Assembly (NCBI GenBank): GCA_900473205.1
Contig: UCLB01000009.1
Location: 96,747 to 160,746 of the forward strand
DNA: 64,000 bases
DNA from: Hyphomicrobiales bacterium
Lineage (GTDB): Bacteria > Pseudomonadota > Alphaproteobacteria > Rhizobiales > Rhizobiaceae
Reading direction: 5' to 3'
In this document: positions 1 through 11,661 of the stretch, one piece after another
Layout of the letters: every line of letters begins with the position of its first letter
Numbering within the stretch: the stretch's first letter is position 1
Translations under genes and position numbers: made by a program
Notes under the pieces: generated by a model
Seen by the model: only the letters and a program-made list of their open reading frames with translations
What the model was told of the DNA's origin: nothing
Databases searched by the model: none

Positions 1-111
1 GCTCTCATTCAGCCTTGAAATTACGTAAGCGCATGCGGCTAAACGACGATGCCGATTGCAAAATGATCGCGAACGGATAAGCTCCGCCCATCACAAAGCA
101 GTTTTACTGGC

Positions 112-1017
112 ATGGACATCAGGCGTTTTAAATCATTTACAGTCATCGTGGACAGTGGCAGCATTACCAGGGCCGCTGACATTTTGCATCTGGCACAGCC
201 AGCACTCAGCCAGCAACTTGCCGCACTCGAAGAGCATTTCGGGCAAAAGCTTTTGATACGCAGCCAACAGGGCGTGACGATGACGGATGCGGGCCATGCG
301 GTTTACAGGCACGCGCAGATCATTCTTCGGCAAATGGAGCAAGCGCAGGCAGACGCATCGGCAGCCGGAAACTCTATCGCAGGACGCGTTTCCGTTGGTC
401 TGGTGCCGTTCAGCAGTGCTGCGACACTTTCGGTCGATCTTCTCGCCGAGACGCGAAAGCGTCACCCGGGTATTCTAATCCATTTGACGGAAAGCGTCGG
501 GCAGACCTATAGCCAGATGATCATGAACGGCCGCCTTGAATTGGCGCTGATCCACGGCGTCGGTCCAATAAAGGGTGTGCGTTTCGAGCCTTTGCTCAGT
601 GAAGAATTCTATCTGGTCGCACATCGAGATTTCGCCATCGAGGCTGATGTAAAACCGGTGCCGATCGCTGCCCTTGATGGTCTTCCGATGCTGATGCCAC
701 CAGCTTATAACTTCGTTCGCCGGGCAGTCGATACGGCGTTCACCCGAAGCCGCATCAATCTTAAAGTCGTCGCGGAAGTGGAAATCGTCAGAACGCTTGC
801 CCGCGCAGTTGCGACTGGCCTTGGCGCAACCATTATGCCAAAGGCGATTGCTGACCGCATCGTCTCCGAGAGCAAGGAACCCTTGATCTGCCGGCTCCTC
901 TCTCCCCGTATCGAAGAGACTTTGTCACTCTGTACCTCTGACCAGAACTCGTTGTCGGAGCCTGCGTTTGCGGTCAAAGACATTCTGATCGAGCTGACTG
1001 AAAAGCTGAAGCTTTAA
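112..1017 (+). CDS. LysR family transcriptional regulator
   Basis: A 301-residue protein with the standard LysR layout. Residues 1-60 form a winged helix-turn-helix (SITRAADILHLAQPALSQQL is the recognition region) and residues 90-300 form the effector-binding domain. It resembles Nac/CbbR-type regulators of nitrogen or carbon use. It converges on the biotin carboxylase/5-oxoprolinase-like operon that ends 43 bp downstream, so it is a plausible but unproven regulator of that operon. LysR genes usually lie divergent from their targets, which weakens the link. The start follows a leader of about 110 bp with no other gene. Family call is firm; effector is unknown. Confidence 0.93.
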   Translation: MDIRRFKSFTVIVDSGSITRAADILHLAQPALSQQLAALEEHFGQKLLIRSQQGVTMTDAGHAVYRHAQIILRQMEQAQADASAAGNSIAGRVSVGLVPFSSAATLSVDLLAETRKRHPGILIHLTESVGQTYSQMIMNGRLELALIHGVGPIKGVRFEPLLSEEFYLVAHRDFAIEADVKPVPIAALDGLPMLMPPAYNFVRRAVDTAFTRSRINLKVVAEVEIVRTLARAVATGLGATIMPKAIADRIVSESKEPLICRLLSPRIEETLSLCTSDQNSLSEPAFAVKDILIELTEKLKL

Positions 1018-1025
1018 GGGTTACC

Positions 1026-1043
1026 GGCCCGAAGGAGCGGGCC
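1026..1043. terminator. Hairpin between convergent genes
   Basis: A perfect 6-bp stem (GGCCCG/CGGGCC) with a 6-nt loop lies in the 42-bp gap between the LysR gene and the end of the minus-strand operon. The position suits a bidirectional terminator, but neither side has a clear U-tract, so this is a moderate call. Confidence 0.4.
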
Positions 1044-1059
1044 ATGCACCGGATAGAAA

Positions 1060-2265
1060 TCAACGCATATCGTGGCAGTACTGAGCGATACGTGCGCAGC
1101 CTTCGCCCAGCATCTCCATGCTTGTCGCGTAAGAGATGCGGAAATACGGGCTCATCCCATAAGCGGCACCCTGTACGGTCGCGACGTGGTGCTCCTCGAC
1201 CAGTCCCATCACGAAATCCACGTCATTTTCGATCTTCCGACCACCTTTCGTGCTCTTCCCGATCAGGCCTGACATGTTGGGATACAGATAGAAGGCGCCT
1301 TCCGGCTTATGGCACCGAATGCCATCGATTCCCTTCAGTTTATCAAGGACGAAATCACGCCGCTCGCGGTAAATGTCAGCTCGCTCCTTGAGCAAATCCT
1401 GGGGACCATCCAAAGCTGCAATCGCGGCGGCCTGAGAAACGGTAGCGATGCCGCCGCTGTTCTGACCGTTGACGTTGCTGATGGCAGCAATCAGTTCCTT
1501 CGAGCCGCTGGCGCAGTAGCCCAGCCGCCAGCCGGTCATCGCATATGCTTTTGATACTCCATTCATGGTCAGTACGCGATCGTAAAGCCGGGGCTCGACA
1601 TCGGCAATCGTACCGAACTCGAAACCGTCGTAAACAAGATGCTCGTAGATATCGTCAGTCAGGATCCAGACATGCGGATGACGTAACATGACTTCCGCAA
1701 TCGCCGCCATCTCGACCCTAGAGCATGCTGCGCCTGTCGGATTATTCGGAAAATTCAGGAAAAGCCACTTTGTCCGCGGCGTGATCGCCGCTTCCAGATC
1801 TTCCGGGCGAAGCTTGAAACCCGTCTGCTCGAAACAGGGAACAGCGACGGGAACACCACCAGCAAATTTGACGATGTCGGCATAGCTGACCCATGAGGGT
1901 GTGGGAATGACCACCTCATCACCCGGATTACAGGTCGCCAGCATTGCGTTGAAGATTACCTGCTTGCCGCCACCGGATACGATGATCTGGCTGGCGTCGT
2001 AGGTCAGATTGTTGTCTCGCTTGAATTTTTGCGCGATAGCGGCCTTGAGGTCTGGCGTCCCGTCCATAGGCGGATACTTGGTTTGTCCGCCAAGAGCAGC
2101 TTCGTGTGCGGCCTCGATGGCATGGCTTGGTGTTGGAAAATCAGGTTCGCCAGACGACAGGCTCACCACTTTAATTCCTCGGGCGGCGAGCTCTCTGGCG
2201 CGCTGCGTCATGGCGGCAGACGCTGAAATAGATACATTCTTCAATCGGGCGGCTGTTGAGGGCAT
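1060..2265 (-). CDS. Pyridoxal phosphate-dependent aminotransferase (class I, AspC-like)
   Basis: A 401-residue fold-type I aminotransferase of the aspartate aminotransferase Ib group. Visible motifs are NFPNNPTGA (residues ~180-188), TDDIYEH, the Schiff-base lysine in GVSKAYAMTGWRLGY (K239) and the late Arg motif FRISYA. It is the last gene of the minus-strand operon that starts with the biotin carboxyl carrier gene at 7014, 47 bp after the LamB/YcsF gene. An amino donor or acceptor produced by the upstream amide/lactam-hydrolysing enzymes would be a natural substrate, but this is inference; the amino acid specificity cannot be read from sequence. Confidence 0.93.
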   Translation of the reverse strand: MPSTAARLKNVSISASAAMTQRARELAARGIKVVSLSSGEPDFPTPSHAIEAAHEAALGGQTKYPPMDGTPDLKAAIAQKFKRDNNLTYDASQIIVSGGGKQVIFNAMLATCNPGDEVVIPTPSWVSYADIVKFAGGVPVAVPCFEQTGFKLRPEDLEAAITPRTKWLFLNFPNNPTGAACSRVEMAAIAEVMLRHPHVWILTDDIYEHLVYDGFEFGTIADVEPRLYDRVLTMNGVSKAYAMTGWRLGYCASGSKELIAAISNVNGQNSGGIATVSQAAAIAALDGPQDLLKERADIYRERRDFVLDKLKGIDGIRCHKPEGAFYLYPNMSGLIGKSTKGGRKIENDVDFVMGLVEEHHVATVQGAAYGMSPYFRISYATSMEMLGEGCARIAQYCHDMR

Positions 2266-2312
2266 CGACGTGATCCTTCAGTAAGACAGAAAAGCGGGGC
2301 ACATAAGGCCCG

Positions 2313-3080
2313 TTAAGATGCGAGTTCCGAGGCGTGCGTAAGTGTCGCCCCTGAATTGATGATTTCACTGCGTACAATACCGGCAAGCTCCAGCGAGCCA
2401 GGGGTGTCGCTGTGAACCAGAATGGATCGGGCTGCCATGGGAATAATCGTACCGTCGATAGCCTCGACAGTGCCGTCCGTCAGGAAGCGGCGGACACGCG
2501 CGCGCACCGAGACCTCGTCCTTGACCAGCGCACCAGGAAGGCCCCGCGCGACGAGGCCTCCCTTGGCGTCATAGGCCCGGTCGGCCAGAAACAGAGCCAG
2601 CGTCTTCAGCCCGGCCCGTTTTGCCGCCCGTTCGATTTCGCTTTCCGGCGTAACGAATACTACAAGCTTCGAATCGACAGCGGAAATGGCATTCATCATC
2701 ATGTCGGCAAGTGCTGGATCACGGTTGACCATGTTTCCCATGGCCGCGTGGAAACTGATATGCCCCACATTCACGCCTTCGCATCTGGCGATAGCGATCA
2801 ATGCGCCGAGCTGGTAGAGCATCTGCTGGCGTAGCTCATCCGCCTGAAACGGCAATTCGCGACGACCAAAACCTGCACGATCCGGCAGACCAGGATGCGC
2901 GCCGATGCCAACGCCGTTCTGCATCGCAAGCCGAACCGTCCGCGCCATCGTATCAGGATCGCCTCCGTGAAATCCGCAGGCGATATTGGCCGAAGAAATG
3001 AGCTTCATCATCGCTTCGTCATCGCACAGCCGGTAGGGGCCAAAACCTTCGCCCATGTCGGAGTTGAGATCGATCTTCAT
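2313..3080 (-). CDS. pxpA: LamB/YcsF family protein, 5-oxoprolinase subunit A
   Basis: A 255-residue LamB/YcsF family protein. It opens with the family signature DLNSDMGEGFG, followed by NIACGFHGGDP and GAHPGLPDRAGFGRR. PxpA works with PxpB and PxpC in ATP-dependent cleavage of 5-oxoproline to glutamate in Bacillus and E. coli. An upstream in-frame codon at 3101 is possible, but the ATG at 3080 is preceded by a strong GGGAGGA ribosome site and starts exactly at the conserved N terminus. All three pxp-type genes are adjacent here, next to biotin carboxylase genes, so the substrate may be 5-oxoproline or another lactam or amide. Confidence 0.92.
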   Translation of the reverse strand: MKIDLNSDMGEGFGPYRLCDDEAMMKLISSANIACGFHGGDPDTMARTVRLAMQNGVGIGAHPGLPDRAGFGRRELPFQADELRQQMLYQLGALIAIARCEGVNVGHISFHAAMGNMVNRDPALADMMMNAISAVDSKLVVFVTPESEIERAAKRAGLKTLALFLADRAYDAKGGLVARGLPGALVKDEVSVRARVRRFLTDGTVEAIDGTIIPMAARSILVHSDTPGSLELAGIVRSEIINSGATLTHASELAS

Positions 3081-3097
3081 AAAGTCCTCCCTCTTCC

Positions 3098-4093
3098 TCA
3101 AGTCAGCGCGTTGAGCGCGCGTTTAACCATCGGTACGGTTTGTCTGATATCTTCGACGTAGCGCGCAACTGTCTGCTCTATCCGACGCGCCTCCTCATGG
3201 CTGGAGCGGACAAACCTGATCTTGCCTCCGGCACGTGCCTGTCCCAACCGCCAGAGATCGGCCTCGATCACACCGGCAATTTTCGGATAACCACCAGCCG
3301 TGTTCGCGTCGCTCATCTGGATGATAGGCTCCCCGCCCGGCGGAACCTGTACGACACCGGGGACGACACCATGCGAGCGCATCTCAACGACTTCGGTCGG
3401 CTTGATAGGATCGCCGGAAAGGCGGTAGCCAGTGCGGTCACTGCGCGAGGAAATGCGCCAGATTTGGCTCCAGAATGCTTCCGCATCATCGGCAAACAGA
3501 TGATGTTCACCAGCGGGAATGGCCCGGATCTGTAACACTCCATCGACAATTGGCTCGAAAACATCCGCCATTGCCTGCGATGGCTGGATGACCGCAAGCC
3601 CGCTGGCAGGCAAAGGCAAGTGATTGACCTGCGTTCCTATGGAAAGCCTGTCATTTTTCTGGAGCGGTCGTCCTTCCACACCACCGAAATTACCACGCAA
3701 GGCCGTGCTGCGAGACCCCATCAAGACAGGCACATCCACCCCGCCAGCTACGGCGATGTAAGCACGGGCAAGACGAGGTGGGGAGCTCAACTCTAAAATA
3801 TCGCCCTCATTTGCAAGGTTGGCACACCAAGGTAAAAGCTCCCGGCCATTCAGCAATGGACAACCATCCACTCCAGCAACCGCGAACACGGATGGCCCCA
3901 GAAACCGAAGCTTGAATGGAAATGTTTGTACTTCGACGGCGGCGAGACTATCGGCGTTTCCGACAAGAACATTGGCGATTTGCATGGCCAGCGGATCCAT
4001 CGCGCCACCAGCCGTAACTCCGATGTTACGGTAGCCCGGACGACCCAAATCCTGAACAGTGTTGAATGGGCCTGTTTCGATGATCTCGATCAC
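3098..4093 (-). CDS. pxpC: Biotin-dependent carboxyltransferase family protein, 5-oxoprolinase subunit C
   Basis: A 331-residue protein of the allophanate hydrolase subunit 2 / KipA / PxpC family. Family motifs include TVQDLGRPGYRNIGVTAGGAMD at the N terminus, AVAGVDGCPLLNG, and the C-terminal PPGGEPIIQMSDANTAGGYPKIAGV stretch. It overlaps pxpB by 4 bp (ATGA type), showing translational coupling. In urea carboxylase the same fold forms the carboxyltransferase half together with a PxpB-like domain. With biotin carboxylase and carrier genes directly upstream, this subunit may act in a biotin-dependent reaction here; the Pxp assignment alone is the safer call. Confidence 0.91.
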   Translation of the reverse strand: MIEIIETGPFNTVQDLGRPGYRNIGVTAGGAMDPLAMQIANVLVGNADSLAAVEVQTFPFKLRFLGPSVFAVAGVDGCPLLNGRELLPWCANLANEGDILELSSPPRLARAYIAVAGGVDVPVLMGSRSTALRGNFGGVEGRPLQKNDRLSIGTQVNHLPLPASGLAVIQPSQAMADVFEPIVDGVLQIRAIPAGEHHLFADDAEAFWSQIWRISSRSDRTGYRLSGDPIKPTEVVEMRSHGVVPGVVQVPPGGEPIIQMSDANTAGGYPKIAGVIEADLWRLGQARAGGKIRFVRSSHEEARRIEQTVARYVEDIRQTVPMVKRALNALT

Positions 4094-4800
4094 AACTCAA
4101 TCCTCGCTGGAACAAAGCGAACCGTGTCACCCGGCGCAAGAAGCGCAGGAGTAGCGGCGGAGGGATCAAACATTTGCAGATCCGCATAACCGATCGAGTT
4201 CCAGCCGTTGGGACCTGTCAGCATGGCGACGCCTGTCTGCATGCCACCGATTGTCACGCACCCTCTTTCCATCTTGATCGATGGCACAGTTTTTCGTGGC
4301 ATGTATATGCGCGCATCCAAGCCGTGCAGATAACCGAAACCCGGCGCACTGCCGAGTGCAAACACACGATAGGTGGCTTCATGATGTATGCGAACGACCT
4401 CCCGGTCGCTCAGACCCGAAAAGTCACACAGCGCGGCAAGATCCGTGGCGTATTCCCCGCCATAATGAACGGGTATCTCGACGGTCTTTCCTACCAGATC
4501 CACGCTGGAAGCGTTGTCCCACGCGTTCAACAGGCGATCCACCACTGCCTCAGGGCTTTCCGGAGTTTCTTTGAGAATGGTCAGCAGGTTGGTCATTCCG
4601 GGAATGACCTCTGCAACATCCGACCAGGCACCCGCTATCTGAGACAGAGCCCAGATCCAGCGTTGTGCAGCCAGATCGAACTCACCCGGCGCTTCCAGAA
4701 GGATAGATCGCGATCCGATAAACGATACGCGCGCCTGTCCTTTGGCTGGTTGGACCTGCAGGGCCTGCGTGGTGAGGATGCTTGAAGTCGCAATCATCAT
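4090..4800 (-). CDS. pxpB: Allophanate hydrolase subunit 1 family protein, 5-oxoprolinase subunit B
   Basis: A 236-residue protein of the KipI/PxpB (AHS1) family. Motifs are VHYGGEYATDLA, the HHEATYRVFALGSAPGFGYL core, and RKTVPSIKMERGCVTIGG near the C terminus. It overlaps the upstream carrier-like gene by 4 bp and the downstream pxpC by 4 bp, so B and C are coupled, as expected for a heteromeric complex. The N-terminal 30 residues (up to the RVSFIGSRSILLEAPG strand) are less conserved and the exact start could be slightly internal. Confidence 0.91.
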   Translation of the reverse strand: MMIATSSILTTQALQVQPAKGQARVSFIGSRSILLEAPGEFDLAAQRWIWALSQIAGAWSDVAEVIPGMTNLLTILKETPESPEAVVDRLLNAWDNASSVDLVGKTVEIPVHYGGEYATDLAALCDFSGLSDREVVRIHHEATYRVFALGSAPGFGYLHGLDARIYMPRKTVPSIKMERGCVTIGGMQTGVAMLTGPNGWNSIGYADLQMFDPSAATPALLAPGDTVRFVPARIEL

Positions 4801-5213
4801 TGAAGCTCGATTTCGAAGAGAGGATCACCGTAGCCGACAAGATCGTCCTGCTTTACAAGCGGATTGAGCAGCAATCCTGCGCACTTGGCGATCACAGGGA
4901 CGAGAACAAGCCCTATTCGAACAGAACCAACGACGTCATTCGAGGCCACTTGCCTCGGGAATGGCTTCCCGTCGATTGTGTTTAAGGTCTGGAACTGGCC
5001 AGCCGTCGGCGCTTTCACCATGGCTTTACGGGCACTTCCTGTCCCCACTTTTGCGTCTACAGCGGATGATGCTCCCGTCTTGCCGGAAGTTGGAATGACA
5101 AGCCGAAGCTGCTTGTCAGCTGTTTTGATCTCCAGTCCTTCCACGCCAGCCACCGTCAGCATGTCGGTCAGCACTGCAAGGGTGGCTGTGTCCGTGAGGT
5201 CAAGCTTGCTCAT
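4797..5213 (-). CDS. Biotin carboxyl carrier-like protein lacking the biotinylation site
   Basis: A 138-residue protein shaped like an acetyl-CoA carboxylase carrier protein: an acidic helical N terminus (LTDMLTVAGVEGLEIKTADKQLRLV), a linker, and a C-terminal barrel (MVKAPTAGQF ... YGDPLFEIELQ). The biotin-accepting EAMK motif is absent. The corresponding tip of the barrel reads around SVRIGLVLVPVIAK (residues ~97-110), with no lysine in the right context. The ATG at 5213 overlaps the accC stop by 4 bp and has GGAG upstream, so it is preferred over the in-frame 5237 start. Its role could be structural or it could bind another ligand; no function is claimed. Confidence 0.8.
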   Translation of the reverse strand: MSKLDLTDTATLAVLTDMLTVAGVEGLEIKTADKQLRLVIPTSGKTGASSAVDAKVGTGSARKAMVKAPTAGQFQTLNTIDGKPFPRQVASNDVVGSVRIGLVLVPVIAKCAGLLLNPLVKQDDLVGYGDPLFEIELQ

Positions 5214-6595
5214 GGCGTGCTCCATGATTTGAGCCATTGCTCCAGAAAGTGGATATCGGTCTCGCCCTCAACGAAGGCAGCCTCCTCAAAGAGCGCCCGC
5301 AAAAGTGGGAGGTTCGTGGAGATGCCTTCCAGACGGGTCTCCGCAAGCGCTACCCTCATTTTGGCAATTGCCTCGGCTCTTGTCGGTGCATGCACGATCA
5401 ACTTGGCGATCAGCGAGTCGTAGTAGGGAGAGACTTTGTACCCCTCATAAATATGAGTATCGACCCGCACACCATCACGATGCGGCCAGACGATATCCGC
5501 TACGACGCCAGCAGAAGGCAGGAATGTGTGTGGATCTTCTGCATTGATGCGACACTCAAAAGAATGTCCTTCACACAGGACCGCGTCCTGATCGATTGCC
5601 AGTTTCTGCCCCAAGGCGACTTTAATCTGCGATTGAACAATGTCGATACCGCTGGTCATTTCCGTAACCGGGTGTTCAACCTGCAATCTCGTGTTCATTT
5701 CGATGAAGTAGAAATTCCCTTCCTCGAACAGAAATTCGAATGTGCCGACACCGCGATATCCGATTTGTTTGCAGGCGTTTACGCATGCCAGACCGACGGG
5801 ACCGATCACGTCTAGAGAAATTCCGGGCGCCGGAGCCTCTTCGACGACCTTCTGATGGCGTCTTTGCATGGAACAATCGCGATGGCCAAGCCAGACGGCG
5901 TCACCATGTGTGTCGCACAAGATCTGAATTTCAACGTGCCGCGGATGTCGAAGAAACTTCTCGATGTAAAGCTCAGCGTTGCCGAAGGCCTGACGCGCCT
6001 CTTCTCGCGTCAGCGCGGCGGCTTCACGTACGTCGGCCCGGTCATGAATGACCCTCATGCCGCGCCCACCGCCGCCGCCGGCAGCTTTGATGATCACAGG
6101 GAAGCCGATCTCATCGGCAATTCGTGTGATTTCATCAGCATCTTCAGGTAGCGCAGTGTCAGGACCTGGTACACAAGGCACACCAGCGGCGATCATCGCC
6201 CGTTTCGCCGCAATCTTGTCGCCCATTGTCGAGATAGACTGGGCGCTCGGCCCGATGAAGACGAGCCCGGCCTTTTCAACTGCGGCTGCAAACTTCGAGT
6301 TCTCGGACAAGAAGCCGTATCCGGGGTGCACCGCACCAGCACCGGTCAGCCTGGCAGCGAGCAACAGCGCATCCTGATTGAGATAGCTCTTTGAAGCATT
6401 TGCGGGGCCGACGCAAAGAAACGTATCGACGGCATCACCATAAGATGCTGCCTTATCTGCTTCAGAGCAGATACCAACGGTTCGCAGTCCCAGCTCATGA
6501 CACGCGCGCTGGATGCGCGCAGCGATTTCACCGCGGTTTGCTATCAAAACCGTATCGAAACCCGGCGCAGAATGGTCGAAGTTCGTTTCCATCAT
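5210..6595 (-). CDS. accC: Acetyl-CoA carboxylase-type biotin carboxylase subunit
   Basis: A 461-residue biotin carboxylase. The N-terminal domain starts VLIANRGEIAARI. The ATP-grasp domain has the glycine-rich loop KAAGGGGGRGMRV (~residues 170-183) and the catalytic region FYFIEMNTRLQVEHPVTE. It would carboxylate biotin on a carrier protein using ATP and bicarbonate. It sits between a normal carrier gene upstream and a biotin-less carrier-like gene downstream, and no accA/accD carboxyltransferase genes are in the operon. The neighbours PxpB and PxpC are related to the carboxyltransferase part of urea carboxylase. A second, dedicated carboxylase rather than the housekeeping one is likely. Confidence 0.93.
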   Translation of the reverse strand: MMETNFDHSAPGFDTVLIANRGEIAARIQRACHELGLRTVGICSEADKAASYGDAVDTFLCVGPANASKSYLNQDALLLAARLTGAGAVHPGYGFLSENSKFAAAVEKAGLVFIGPSAQSISTMGDKIAAKRAMIAAGVPCVPGPDTALPEDADEITRIADEIGFPVIIKAAGGGGGRGMRVIHDRADVREAAALTREEARQAFGNAELYIEKFLRHPRHVEIQILCDTHGDAVWLGHRDCSMQRRHQKVVEEAPAPGISLDVIGPVGLACVNACKQIGYRGVGTFEFLFEEGNFYFIEMNTRLQVEHPVTEMTSGIDIVQSQIKVALGQKLAIDQDAVLCEGHSFECRINAEDPHTFLPSAGVVADIVWPHRDGVRVDTHIYEGYKVSPYYDSLIAKLIVHAPTRAEAIAKMRVALAETRLEGISTNLPLLRALFEEAAFVEGETDIHFLEQWLKSWSTP

Positions 6596-7014
6596 CCAAT
6601 CTCCGCGAGAAGATCGTTGGCGTCCACTTCGCCGCCATCGACGTCAGTAAGAAACGAGATCCGGCCAGCGCTGGGTGCAGGAATCTTGCTAAAAACCTTC
6701 ATTGCTTCGATGATGAAAAGCGTCTGCCCTTCCTGAACCAGATCGCCCAGCTTGACGAAGGGCTCAGCGCCCGGTGCAGAAGCGCGATGCAGAACACCAA
6801 AGATGGGGGAATGCACTTTCGCTGCCGAAGAGCTAACGGAATTTGCGTGTTCTTCAGGCTGGACAACTTCATCCAAGGGCAACCGATGGACCTGAGAAGG
6901 CTCATTGACTGATTTGATGATTCGAACCGTTACGTCTTTTTCCGTCACCGAAAGTTCGGTCACGTTAGAACGCCCTACGAAATCGATCAGCGTTTTTATC
7001 TTCGGCAAGTCCAT
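6592..7014 (-). CDS. accB: Biotin carboxyl carrier protein
   Basis: A 140-residue carrier protein with the intact biotinylation motif EAMKV (lysine at residue 106) in IIEAMKVFSKIPAPSAG. The N-terminal DLPKIKTLIDFVGRSNVTEL helix is typical of AccB. The ATG at 7014 is preferred because it starts at this conserved helix; the frame remains open to 7107 but the extension looks non-coding. It is the first gene of the operon and overlaps accC by 4 bp. The intergenic DNA upstream (7015-7326) carries the likely promoter. Confidence 0.9.
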   Translation of the reverse strand: MDLPKIKTLIDFVGRSNVTELSVTEKDVTVRIIKSVNEPSQVHRLPLDEVVQPEEHANSVSSSAAKVHSPIFGVLHRASAPGAEPFVKLGDLVQEGQTLFIIEAMKVFSKIPAPSAGRISFLTDVDGGEVDANDLLAEIG

Positions 7015-7277
7015 AAGAATACCTGACAATGTGCAAGCCGCTAACGAGACATGTAGAAGAAGGCATGACGCGTTCGGCACGCCGTTTTGTAGCATGAGCG
7101 CTATCACAATGGGGTCAGAAGAACTTTTGATGGCCCTAAACGGATGGCTCTAAAAATCTTCACGTTACTGCGACAAAAGCGATCGTACTGTAGCTCTTGA
7201 AAGGATCTGAACTTGCGACCGCGTCCGGAGGTGTCATTAACGTATTTAAATATCGATAGAATCTACCCTTTAATGGC

Positions 7278-7293
7278 CCGATAAGATTATCGG
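7278..7293. promoter_or_regulatory. Palindrome upstream of the carboxylase operon, candidate operator
   Basis: A perfect inverted repeat CCGATAA-GA-TTATCGG lies in the 312-bp gene-free stretch 7015-7326 between the accB start and the asdA stop. The same stretch also holds TATTTAAATA (7243-7252). It is about 265 bp upstream of accB and 34 bp downstream of asdA. It could be an operator or a weak asdA terminator; there is no U-run to favour the latter. No other gene was seen in this gap. Confidence 0.35.
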
Positions 7294-7326
7294 ATGAACC
7301 GCTTCGCCGTGCCCTCGCAGAACTTG

Positions 7327-10637
<3,311 letters not shown>

Positions 10638-10802
10638 TGCGGGAAAGGCGGTCTGCGCGACCGAAGAGCGCGTACCTTAGTCGAAGTAAATTAGGTATGT
10701 CTACTAGATACGATGTTGCCCGAAAACGGTGTTCGATCTGATATTACCGCAGTGAACATCGACAGCAGCGCGGTCGCTTTGCAAGCTGTCGAGCGTTCCC
10801 CA

Positions 10803-11252
10803 TCACGCCTCGGAGATCTGGAGGCGAAGCGTGGCAAGCGCTCGTTCGGCCTCCACGATATCCTGCATCAGGAGCTTCTTGTGACGGTGATCGAGACCTC
10901 CGCCTGCAAGGACTGCATCCACAAGTTCCAGAATATCGGCGGCTTCGACAACGACCCTCGTCGCGCCCCTTTGCACCGCTTCATTGATATGGTTGCGGTT
11001 CGCGGATGGCTTCAGACGCTCGGCGGGCACGAAATCACTTCCGTCAAGCAAGTAGGAAACCAGTCTTGCATCCGGGAGCATTCTGATGAGGGCACGGATT
11101 TCGTCTGCAGAAAAAGGTACCCTGCCGATCAGTCGCGAATGAAGAGACGCATAGCTCATTCCCAGGACGGAGGCCGCTTCCTCGACTGACTTCTGCTTTT
11201 CAACGACGAGAAGCGTGTAGACGATGTGTGCGAAATCTTCGCCGCGATTCAT
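10803..11252 (-). CDS. Putative regulatory protein, phage CII-like
   Basis: A 149-residue soluble protein. The first half looks like a helix-turn-helix regulator (SVEEAASVLGMSYASLHSRLIGRVPFSADEIRALIRML), similar in outline to phage CII-type regulators. The C-terminal half is helical (ILELVDAVLAGGGLDHRHKKLLMQDIVEAERAL). The frame is open to 11426, but the ATG at 11252 has an excellent AGGAGG site 6-7 nt upstream and starts at the conserved-looking part. There are no other phage genes nearby, so it may be a domesticated regulator. The family call is tentative. Confidence 0.6.
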   Translation of the reverse strand: MNRGEDFAHIVYTLLVVEKQKSVEEAASVLGMSYASLHSRLIGRVPFSADEIRALIRMLPDARLVSYLLDGSDFVPAERLKPSANRNHINEAVQRGATRVVVEAADILELVDAVLAGGGLDHRHKKLLMQDIVEAERALATLRLQISEA

Positions 11253-11438
11253 GGGTATCCTCCTGAGCACGCGATCGTCACACAGAGGGCCCGGCGCTGC
11301 AAGGTCATCAAAACGAACGCCCCGTTTTGATCGCACAAGCTGATCCGACCTTCTATCTGCCGGACCGTCGGCTGGACCCCAGTCGTCCGGGGCGCTCCGA
11401 TTTTGAAACTCCCCGATCACATACATCGTGGAGACAGG

Positions 11439-11615
11439 ATGCTCTTCTGGATATCAATGGCTGTCACGGTTCTGGTGGCGGTCGCTGCGGCTGCTGTTCT
11501 AGGCTTCTGTCTAGCCGAAGCCGACATGCTCCATCTCGGAGCCTATCTCGTGCTATGGGCCATCGTCGGAATTCTGATTTTGCTATGGGTGATCCTATGG
11601 CTCCGGCGACGATAA
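11439..11615 (+). CDS. Small membrane protein, unknown function
   Basis: A 58-residue protein made almost entirely of two membrane helices (MLFWISMAVTVLVAVAAAAV and a second one ending VILWLRRR), with a short loop between. The start at 11439 is preceded by GGAGA at suitable spacing; an upstream in-frame ATG at 11403 would add 12 polar residues without a ribosome site. I do not recognise the family. The positively charged C terminus suggests it ends on the cytoplasmic side. Confidence 0.55.
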   Translation: MLFWISMAVTVLVAVAAAAVLGFCLAEADMLHLGAYLVLWAIVGILILLWVILWLRRR

Positions 11616-11661
11616 GTCGCCTCCCACTCACTCCTGCATGTACGTTGGCTCAACCGGCTCA

